A stretch of DNA of 62,054 nucleotides, from assembly GCA_903921455.1 (NCBI GenBank), contig CAIXPZ010000129.1, positions 1-62,054 of the forward strand, written 5' to 3'. Below are positions 23,706 through 31,070 of this stretch, one piece after another (positions within the stretch are counted from its first letter, which is position 1; each line of letters starts with the position of its first letter). Under the pieces are notes generated by a model that was not told the origin of the DNA, did no database searches, and was given only the letters and a program-made list of their open reading frames with translations. This DNA comes from an uncultured Verrucomicrobia subdivision 3 bacterium. Lineage in GTDB: Bacteria; Verrucomicrobiota; Verrucomicrobiae; Limisphaerales; UBA11358. Made by a program: the position numbers and the translations under genes.

Positions 23706-25975
23706 AGCCGGCAAAAGGCGGAAATAAGAATTACCTTCGCCGGGCGGCATTCTTTTTCTGCCTGCTGCCTGCTGCCTGCTGCCTTTGCGCCGCCCGCGCC
23801 GCCGATGAGTTTGGTGACTTGACGGTTTCGGCTTCGGCAATGTATTCGGGCAATACGTTTCACGGTTACGCCGAGATCCGGGTGGCATTGGAAAACCGTT
23901 CCCGCAGCAAGACGCATGTCGTGACACTGGTTTTTCCAAACACGGCCTGGAATAACGGCAACAGTCTGGAGCGGCTTTCCCGCACCGTGAAGTTGGAGCC
24001 GGGGGCGCGTGAAGTGGCGCTCTTGTTGCGGCCGCCATTGCCGGTGAACGGCGATGGGAACCTCCGCGTAGAGCTGGACGGCCGGCACGAGGGCGAAGTC
24101 CGCGCCCCCAATCCGAATAATCATTGCAACAACAATTCGCGCGGCGAGGCGGCGACGGTGTTTATCAGCCGCAGTCTGGATTTCGATGTGGTGGAAAAAT
24201 TATTCCACGCAACTAGCGGTGCATTCACAGCAACGATGGCGGTCGGCGCACCGGACACAAGCCGTGGCCGAGGAGGTTATCAACCTACGACTTGGATGCC
24301 CGACACGCGGCACAGCGGCCAAACGAACTGGCTGGAACTGGATTACGCCACACCGCAAACCGTGGACAAAATATCCGTTCACAACACACAATCACCCACG
24401 TCGTCTGGCTTCGTCACCCTGGTCGGAAATTCGGGAACCAACCTGGCTATAATTCCGATGTCGGCCGGCGGCACCATCGGGCCGGCGGGTGGGTCGGGCG
24501 GAGCGGGCTGGATCACTGATTTCTCCATTCCGCCCACAGTGGAGCCGGTGAAAACCATCCGTTTGGATTTTGGAAAAGTCGCACCGTGGAGCATCGCCAT
24601 TGACGCCGTGGAAATTTCCGGGCCCACCGGCAGCCAGTGGGCGTCCGCAGCGCGAGCCAGCAGCGACAACAGCGCTTCCGCCAAGGCTTATGCGCCAGGC
24701 CATGTGAACGCAGACGCCGTCGAGGGTCTGCGCGCCGAGTCTCCAGTGTCCGAATGGAGCGAAAACTGGCTGGCCTACTCCCCTTTCGACGGCATGGTTC
24801 TTAACACGGCCGACCTGAATTCAATGTCCCTCGCAGTGTTCGCAGCCATCGGTGATTATCTGCAGGCTGGCGGCAACATCGTTCTGGCGGGCAAAACCGA
24901 TTTGCCGGCGGCGTGGCATTCGACACAGAAAACATCTTTGCCCGACGGGATTAAACACAACATCGGCTTCGGCCACTGCTTCACTTTTTCGGAAGAAAAC
25001 CTGGCGACGCTCTCATCGAAATCTGTTCTGGCATTGCGGGAGACCGTGCGGGACACGGCGCGCTACTGGCAGGGGTTGCCGGATGACAGCGGAGTCGCCA
25101 ACGCCGCAATGCCCGTCGTCGCCAATTTAAAAATTCCCACGCGCGGCCTCGTGGTTGTCATGCTCGCGTTCATTGTGATCATCGGGCCGATCAATATCCT
25201 GTATCTCACCCGCCAGAAACGGCGCACATGGATGTTGTGGACCATTCCGGCGATTTCAATTTTTACCACGCTGCTCGTTTTCGCCTACAGCCTGCTGCGC
25301 GAAGGCATCACGCCGGACACACGCATCGCGGGATTGACGATGATTGACCAAGCCAACCATCACGCTACCACCATCGGCGCGACGGCGTTTTATTGTCCAT
25401 TGACGCCAAGCGGTGGGCTGCGTTTCGATTACGAAACGGAAGCGACGCCGTTGATCCACACCGGCTACGGTGCCGGCACGGCGCGCGACCTGGACTGGAC
25501 ACAATCGCAGCATCTCCAACGCGGCTGGGTTGCCGCACGCGTCCCGGCACATTTTCATCTCCGGAAATCCGAGACCCGCCGCGAACGCATTCAAATCGTC
25601 AACAACAACGGTAAAATCCAGGTCGTCAATGGACTGGGCGTGCCGATTCAATCACTGTGGGTCGCGGATGCAGATATGAATGTTTACGCCGCAAAAAATG
25701 TCGCCGCCGGGCAGCAGGCCGGCCTGATACCTTCCAGGCCAGCCGCCTCTCCGGACAAATCCGGAGCGCCGGGACTTTTGCGCGAGATTACCTATGTTGC
25801 GAACTCAGATCGGCTCGACGAGAAGGCCGGCCGATTCCTCACCCCCAACAGTTACATCGCCGTGCTGGGAGGAAATCCGTTCATCGAAAATGCACTCGGT
25901 TCCACAGCCAGCCCGAAACGCACCAAATCGTCATCGGTTGTTTTTGGAATCCTTGAATCGTCCGAAGCCCCATGA
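23702..25975 (+). CDS. Exported two-pass membrane protein with a discoidin-like domain
   Basis: 757 residues. A signal sequence (about 12-34) is encoded by a CTGCCTG tandem repeat. The exported part begins with a beta-rich domain (about 40-150), followed by a segment resembling a discoidin/F5-8C fold (about 190-310; NWLELDYATPQTVDKISVH is the typical opening). The part before the membrane (about 345-470) looks like an alpha/beta domain. Two membrane segments lie at about 481-502 and 509-531, and a second beta-rich domain ends the protein. Such layouts occur next to MoxR and ABC genes and may let the machine sense or hold a surface ligand. I cannot assign a family name. It is coupled to MoxR upstream and to the ABC ATPase downstream by ATGA overlaps. 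Confidence 0.75.
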   Translation: MKPAKGGNKNYLRRAAFFFCLLPAACCLCAARAADEFGDLTVSASAMYSGNTFHGYAEIRVALENRSRSKTHVVTLVFPNTAWNNGNSLERLSRTVKLEPGAREVALLLRPPLPVNGDGNLRVELDGRHEGEVRAPNPNNHCNNNSRGEAATVFISRSLDFDVVEKLFHATSGAFTATMAVGAPDTSRGRGGYQPTTWMPDTRHSGQTNWLELDYATPQTVDKISVHNTQSPTSSGFVTLVGNSGTNLAIIPMSAGGTIGPAGGSGGAGWITDFSIPPTVEPVKTIRLDFGKVAPWSIAIDAVEISGPTGSQWASAARASSDNSASAKAYAPGHVNADAVEGLRAESPVSEWSENWLAYSPFDGMVLNTADLNSMSLAVFAAIGDYLQAGGNIVLAGKTDLPAAWHSTQKTSLPDGIKHNIGFGHCFTFSEENLATLSSKSVLALRETVRDTARYWQGLPDDSGVANAAMPVVANLKIPTRGLVVVMLAFIVIIGPINILYLTRQKRRTWMLWTIPAISIFTTLLVFAYSLLREGITPDTRIAGLTMIDQANHHATTIGATAFYCPLTPSGGLRFDYETEATPLIHTGYGAGTARDLDWTQSQHLQRGWVAARVPAHFHLRKSETRRERIQIVNNNGKIQVVNGLGVPIQSLWVADADMNVYAAKNVAAGQQAGLIPSRPAASPDKSGAPGLLREITYVANSDRLDEKAGRFLTPNSYIAVLGGNPFIENALGSTASPKRTKSSSVVFGILESSEAP
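23758..23784 (+). repeat. CTGCCTG heptanucleotide repeat inside a signal peptide
   Basis: Three full copies of CTGCCTG and a fourth lacking only the last base run head to tail at 23758-23784. They encode the hydrophobic core of the exported protein's signal sequence (CLLPAACCLCAA). Seven is not a multiple of three, so a gain or loss of one unit would shift the reading frame and switch the gene off. Confidence 0.85.
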
Positions 25976-26913
25976 AAGTCCAAGTCAAAAATCTACGGAA
26001 GGAGTTCGGCAAAACCGTGGCCGTGGACGACATCTCATTCTCCTTTGATTCCGGCCACATCTTTGGCTTCGTCGGGCCGAACGGCGCGGGTAAGACCACG
26101 ACCATGCGCATTATTTCAACCATTGAAGATGCGACCGGCGGCGACGTGCTGCTGAATGGAATTTCCGTCTGCGAGGAGCCGGAACTTGCGCGGCGTGCGG
26201 TAGGCTATGTGCCCGACACATTGCCGGCCCACGCAGACATCACCGTCCACGAGTATCTAGATTTTTTTGCACGCGCGTATGGGCTGAAGGGCAAAAAACG
26301 CACCCAGGCGGTCGAGGCGATCGAGGAATTCACCAATGTCGCCGGTATCCGCGAAAAGCATTTGAAAGCGCTTTCCAAGGGCATGAAACAACGCGTCAGC
26401 CTGGGCCGCGCGCTGGTTTATGACCCGGATGTTCTGGTATTGGATGAACCCGCCGCCGGCCTTGACCCGCGCGCACGGGTGGAACTGCGCGAGTTGCTCA
26501 TGTTGCTCGCCGAGCGCAAGAAAGCGATTCTCATCAGCTCGCACATCCTCACGGAGTTGACAGAAATCTGCAACGGCGTGGTCATCATCGAACGTGGAAA
26601 AATTTTGGAGACCGGCACCATTGATGACGTCCTCAAGAAGAGCGCGCCACGCCGCACGGTGGTGATCCGGCTGGTTGAAGGCAACCATCACCAAAACCCG
26701 CATCTGCTCAAGGAACTGCTGCAAACGCCGTTTGTGGAAAATGCCCGCGATGTCGCCAACGAAATTCATTTTGAACTGACCGGCGATGAGTCGGCCGCTT
26801 GCGATATCCTGGGCGTGCTGATTTCAAAAAAATACAAGATCATTGAGTTCCGCCAGACCAAGGCGAACCTGGAGGACATCTTTATGAACGTGACCAAAGG
26901 AGGCGTGCAGTGA
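25972..26913 (+). CDS. ABC transporter ATP-binding protein (ABC-2 type)
   Basis: 313 residues. Walker A FVGPNGAGKTTTM (about 36-48), Q-loop replaced by the GYVPDTLPAH segment usual in this subgroup, signature LSKGMKQRV, Walker B VLVLDEPAAGLD and a switch His in LISSHILTEL. The C-terminal 90 residues form the extra domain seen in drug- and polysaccharide-type ABC-2 ATPases (ends NLEDIFMNVTKG). It is translationally coupled to the permease that follows (GTGA), so the two form the transporter. Placement between the discoidin-like membrane protein and DUF58 is typical of gliding- or Bat-type operons. The substrate is unknown. Confidence 0.95.
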   Translation: MKVQVKNLRKEFGKTVAVDDISFSFDSGHIFGFVGPNGAGKTTTMRIISTIEDATGGDVLLNGISVCEEPELARRAVGYVPDTLPAHADITVHEYLDFFARAYGLKGKKRTQAVEAIEEFTNVAGIREKHLKALSKGMKQRVSLGRALVYDPDVLVLDEPAAGLDPRARVELRELLMLLAERKKAILISSHILTELTEICNGVVIIERGKILETGTIDDVLKKSAPRRTVVIRLVEGNHHQNPHLLKELLQTPFVENARDVANEIHFELTGDESAACDILGVLISKKYKIIEFRQTKANLEDIFMNVTKGGVQ

Positions 26914-28445
26914 ACTTGGCCAGCTTCAAAAGCCACTTCACCAATTGGCGCGAGTGGGAGTTCAATCCGATTGTCATCAAGGAACTACGGCAGGCGGTCC
27001 GCAGTTGGGCGGTTACCGGGATGTTGCTGCTGTTCCTGACGGCGCTGTTCATTACGTCGCTGGTGTTTCTCGTCGGCCAAAGTGTTCAAGTGAATGAAAA
27101 TGCGCAACTCGGCAGCTCAATGTTTCAGGCCTTCGTGATCATTCTGGCAGGCGCCAGCATGTTATTCATCCCGCTTTACATCGGCCTGCGCGTGGCGGCG
27201 GAACGGGTCGAATCCAATACCGACCTGCTCTACGTCAGCACCTTGTCGCCGGGTCGCATCATCCGGGGAAAACTTTATTGCGGGGCCTACATGACACTGC
27301 TGTTTTTCAGCGCGTGCATGCCGTTCATGGCGTTCACCAATTTGCTGCGCGGGGTGGATCTGCCCAGCGTATTTTTTGTATTGCTGTTTCTGTTTTTGGT
27401 GGTTTGCGCGGCCAACCAGATTGCCATTTTTCTCGCGTGCCTGCCCGCGAGCCGGCCCCTCAAAATTCTGCTAGCCCTGGCCGGTCTGGCCTTGTCGGTT
27501 TGGATCATCGCCGGCCTGATTGTCGGCGCGATCGGCATGATGCGCTTGGGACTCGGTTCCATGATCGCCGAACGTAATTTCTGGATGTTGGCCATCACCG
27601 TCCTGGTCGCCAGCGCGATCGTGGTGGGATTATTTCATGTGCTTTCCGTGGCGCTGATTTCTCCGCCATCGGCCAACCGCGCCTGGTGGACGCGTTTGTA
27701 TATCACCAACATCTGGCTGCTGGGTGGCCTGCTAAATGTCGGCTGGATCATTTACGCAAAAGAGCCGGTCATCATCATGGTTTGGACTATGGCGACCTTT
27801 TTCATTTTGATTTTCGCCCTGCTCGTCGTCGTCAGCAATGCCGAAACGCTCGGCCCTCGCGTGCGCCGGGAAATCCCGGCCAATATTGCGAGACGGCTGC
27901 TGGTCTTCCCTTTTTTTAATGGTGCTGCCAGCGGGTTGCTCTGGGTAGGTGGTCTCGCGGGAATCACATTTGTCCTCGCCCAACTGGTTCTGACGTTCGG
28001 TGAGGCTTGGTATCCAACCCCCAGCGGGATGAGTGCGGCTGACCATGAAGACTTCACACTGTTCACCTCCACCACGATCTTCTACGTCTTTGCCTACGCG
28101 CTGGCGGCACGGCTCATCTACCGGAAATTCCTTCCGAAACGCCCGCCGCAGTTAGTCGGACTGCTGACGCTTTTGCTGGTCGGCGTCGTGGCCATCGGGC
28201 CCGGCATTGCGTTGTTTTTCCTGAACCAACTCTCCTGGAAATCCATCGAGGGACTTCAACTCGGAAACGTTTTTAATATTTTTTCCCTGCATGAACGCAG
28301 CCAACAATGGGTTCACTTCTATTTTGCCAGCGGTTTTCTCGTCGTGATGTTGATCCTCAGCGCCAAGTGGTTGTTGAATCAGTGGCGGACTTTTCTGCCG
28401 CTCGCAACGGCCTCACCAGAAGAACCTCCTTTGGAGGCGAAATGA
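26910..28445 (+). CDS. ABC-2 type permease
   Basis: 511 residues from a GTG overlapping the ATPase stop (GTGA). About ten to twelve hydrophobic segments: the first at about 35-55, a pair around 70-98, a group at about 130-270 and the rest to about 495. NPIVIKELRQAVRSW near the N-terminus and RVAAERVESNTDLLYVSTLSPGRIIRGK after the second segment are the usual ABC-2 coupling regions. Its length (twice that of a simple ABC-2 subunit) means that one chain may do the work of two. It belongs with the ATPase directly upstream. The substrate is not predictable from sequence. Confidence 0.9.
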   Translation: MNLASFKSHFTNWREWEFNPIVIKELRQAVRSWAVTGMLLLFLTALFITSLVFLVGQSVQVNENAQLGSSMFQAFVIILAGASMLFIPLYIGLRVAAERVESNTDLLYVSTLSPGRIIRGKLYCGAYMTLLFFSACMPFMAFTNLLRGVDLPSVFFVLLFLFLVVCAANQIAIFLACLPASRPLKILLALAGLALSVWIIAGLIVGAIGMMRLGLGSMIAERNFWMLAITVLVASAIVVGLFHVLSVALISPPSANRAWWTRLYITNIWLLGGLLNVGWIIYAKEPVIIMVWTMATFFILIFALLVVVSNAETLGPRVRREIPANIARRLLVFPFFNGAASGLLWVGGLAGITFVLAQLVLTFGEAWYPTPSGMSAADHEDFTLFTSTTIFYVFAYALAARLIYRKFLPKRPPQLVGLLTLLLVGVVAIGPGIALFFLNQLSWKSIEGLQLGNVFNIFSLHERSQQWVHFYFASGFLVVMLILSAKWLLNQWRTFLPLATASPEEPPLEAK

Positions 28446-29321
28446 TTGCCCGGCATGAACCCCGAAATCAGACAAGCCCTGCAGACCGGTGAAAAGCTCG
28501 GTCTCCGTTACGCGCTGCAGATTCCGCAAGTCGCCGCAAGCGGCTGGACCGGCTCGCGTTCAGGACGGCGCGCGGGCAGTTCGATTGATTTTCAAGATTA
28601 CCGCGAATACCAACCCGGCGATGACTTGCGGTTCATTGACTGGGGCATCTATGCGCGCACCGACCGGCTCACCGTGAAATTATTTCGCGAGGAAGTCACA
28701 CCGCATCTCGACCTGATCCTGGACGGCTCACGCTCGATGAATCTGGAAGCCACCGCGAAAGCCGCCGCCGTCGCCCAACTCGCCGCGCTGCTGACCACCG
28801 CGGCGGCGAACGCGCAATGCACGCAGGCCGTCTGGCTTTCCGGCGAAGGGTTTCAACGCCTGCCTAACGACATGCTCACCCCGTCCGCCTGGGATAAACT
28901 GGATTTGACCAGCCAGCGCACGCCCGAACAATCCTTCGAGATTCTGCCGCCCAAATTTCGCCGGCTCGGCGTGCGCGTGCTGATCAGCGACTTACTGTGG
29001 CCTGGCGACCCGCTCCACCTGCTGCGCCGCTTGCGCGACGGCGCGGCTTCCCTGTTTGTCATCCAATTGCTCGCGCGCGATGACGCAACACCACCGGACC
29101 ACGGCAATCTCCGCGTCGTGGACAGCGAGACGGGCGCCGAAAGCGAGATCTACATTGATTCCGGCATCGCGAAACAATACGCGGAAAATCTAGCGCAATT
29201 ACAGCAGTCGTGGAGCGACGCGTGCCGCCAGTGCGGCGCTCAGATGACCACGCTCCTCGCCGAAGATTTGGCCGACTCGCTGGGCGAACTGGAAGCCATG
29301 CAACTGCTCACGCCCGCATGA
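28446..29321 (+). CDS. DUF58 / vWA-like protein
   Basis: 291 residues if the TTG at 28446 is used, which has GGAGG eight bases upstream (28433-28437); ATG 28455 (MNPEIRQAL) is the alternative and is 17 bases from the same site. The DUF58 signature GRRAGSSIDFQDYREYQPGD and LRFIDWGIYARTDRL lies at about 38-75, and a vWA-type MIDAS, LDGSRSM (DxSxS), at about 96. DUF58 proteins accompany MoxR ATPases in nearly all genomes and are thought to be their clients or adaptors. There is no membrane segment, so it should be cytoplasmic. Its stop overlaps the next start as ATGA. Confidence 0.9.
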   Translation: MPGMNPEIRQALQTGEKLGLRYALQIPQVAASGWTGSRSGRRAGSSIDFQDYREYQPGDDLRFIDWGIYARTDRLTVKLFREEVTPHLDLILDGSRSMNLEATAKAAAVAQLAALLTTAAANAQCTQAVWLSGEGFQRLPNDMLTPSAWDKLDLTSQRTPEQSFEILPPKFRRLGVRVLISDLLWPGDPLHLLRRLRDGAASLFVIQLLARDDATPPDHGNLRVVDSETGAESEIYIDSGIAKQYAENLAQLQQSWSDACRQCGAQMTTLLAEDLADSLGELEAMQLLTPA

Positions 29322-31069
29322 TCCCGTTCCTCACCTATCCGCTCGCATTGATCGCGCTGGCCGCCGTACCCACGCTCGCGGCGATTTACCTGCTGCGAAA
29401 CCGCTTTCGCCGGCGGCCGGTTTCGAGCCTGGTCTTGTGGCGTTTTCAAGTCCAGTCCAGGGCCGGCGGGGCAAAATTGAATCGGCTCCAGCTCCCGTTG
29501 CTATTCTTTCTCGAAATGCTCGTGCTCGTGCTGCTCGCCGTGGCCGCCACGGGGCCACAGTGGAAACTGCCGCAATCCACGCGGCCGCTCATCGTGGTCC
29601 TCGACGACTCTTTTTCCATGCGTGCAACGCGCGACGGTGTCTCCGCGCAAACCCGCGCGCATGATTTTCTGGAAAAACTTTTTCGCCGCCAGCCGCCGCC
29701 GTCCACGCGACTGATTCTGGCCGGAACCGAACCGCGTTCACTTGGTTTGACCGTAAAAAATTGGCGCGCTGTGGACGATCTTTTGCCGCAATGGCAATGC
29801 TGGTCGCCCGCGTCGACACTTGATGCCGCCGTCACACTCGCCGCCGAAATCGGCCGGCAGCAGGCGAACATTCTCGTTCTCACTGACCACAGGCCGGCCA
29901 GCGATACGATTTCCAACCCGCGGCTGGAATGGCACGCGTTTGGGCTGCCGCTGGACAACGTCGCCTTTGTCAACGCCTCGCGCACCGCCTTTGGCGATCA
30001 GGATCGCTGCCTACTGGAAGTTGCCAATCTTTCCGGCGGCACGCGAGCGACATCGCTGCTAGTGCAGGCCGGTTCAAATGCGGTGCAACGCTCGCTGCTC
30101 TCGTTGGGCGCGCACGAAAGCCAGCGGATTGTTTTCAATATTCCCGCCAGCGCACCCGCGCTGCGCGCCGCGCTGGGGTCGGATGCGCTGGCCGAGGACA
30201 ACGAGATTCAATTGCTGCCACAGGTCCGGCGGCATGTGCGGGTTCAAGTCACTCTCACCAATGACATTTTGAGCGCGCTGGTGAACCGCACGCTGGACGC
30301 GACCGGACTACGGGCCGCAATTTCCAGCAGCCCCGAACTGGTCATCCACGAGACGGATTCGGTCACCAGCAGCAATTCCTGGAGCCTGTGCTGGTCAGGT
30401 TCCGGCGCGACGAACGCTTATACCGGCCCATTCATCGTGGACACTTCGCATCCACTGGCCGCCGGCATCAACCTTGCAGGCGTAGTCTGGTCGGCAACGG
30501 TCGCCACGAATCCACCGGGTAATGTGCCGGTGATTCTGGCTGGAAATATTCCACTGCTATCCGTGCGTGAGGACACACTGGGCCGGATGCACCTGCTGGC
30601 AAATTTGAATCCAGATTTATCCACACTCCAAAACACACCGGACTGGCCGATTCTGTTTTGGAATATTTTGAACTGGCGTATTTCTGAAATGCCCGGTCTC
30701 AAGGAAAGCAATGCGCGGCTGGGCGCGGAAGTGTTTTTGAAATGCGCCGGCGCGCCGGTGACCATTACGCTGCCGGATGGAACCAGAAATTCATTTCCAA
30801 AAACCGGCGGCGAATTGGCGCTGGAAACGCCGATGCCGGGAATTTATGCCGTCACGTTGGGCACAACAACGAACCAATTTGCCGTCAATGTGCTCACGGC
30901 GGACGAATCGGATTTATCGGCCTGCACCAGCGGACAATGGGGCAAGTGGAGCGAAAACACCGAACACCGGCTCGAGGAATCCTCGGTCATGTGGATCTTC
31001 GGTTTGCTCGCGCTGGCGTTGTTAACCACCCATCTTTATTTGGTGGCGACGGCGAAAGGAGGCGGCTGA
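29318..31069 (+). CDS. BatA-like membrane protein with a vWA domain
   Basis: 583 residues from ATG 29318, which overlaps the DUF58 stop; the frame is open further upstream but only mirrors DUF58. The N-terminus is the BatA motif (FLTYPLALIALAAVPTLAAI), and a second membrane segment (LLFFLEMLVLVLLAVAATGP) lies at about 60-80. The vWA domain begins IVVLDDSFSMRA (MIDAS DxSxS complete) and runs to about 290. A beta-rich region and a glutamine-amidotransferase-like segment follow, and a third membrane segment ends the chain (VMWIFGLLALALLTTHLYLV). The layout matches the aerotolerance/Bat-type partner proteins of MoxR. It is followed one base later by the double-vWA gene. Confidence 0.85.
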   Translation: MIPFLTYPLALIALAAVPTLAAIYLLRNRFRRRPVSSLVLWRFQVQSRAGGAKLNRLQLPLLFFLEMLVLVLLAVAATGPQWKLPQSTRPLIVVLDDSFSMRATRDGVSAQTRAHDFLEKLFRRQPPPSTRLILAGTEPRSLGLTVKNWRAVDDLLPQWQCWSPASTLDAAVTLAAEIGRQQANILVLTDHRPASDTISNPRLEWHAFGLPLDNVAFVNASRTAFGDQDRCLLEVANLSGGTRATSLLVQAGSNAVQRSLLSLGAHESQRIVFNIPASAPALRAALGSDALAEDNEIQLLPQVRRHVRVQVTLTNDILSALVNRTLDATGLRAAISSSPELVIHETDSVTSSNSWSLCWSGSGATNAYTGPFIVDTSHPLAAGINLAGVVWSATVATNPPGNVPVILAGNIPLLSVREDTLGRMHLLANLNPDLSTLQNTPDWPILFWNILNWRISEMPGLKESNARLGAEVFLKCAGAPVTITLPDGTRNSFPKTGGELALETPMPGIYAVTLGTTTNQFAVNVLTADESDLSACTSGQWGKWSENTEHRLEESSVMWIFGLLALALLTTHLYLVATAKGGG

Positions 31070-31070
31070 T

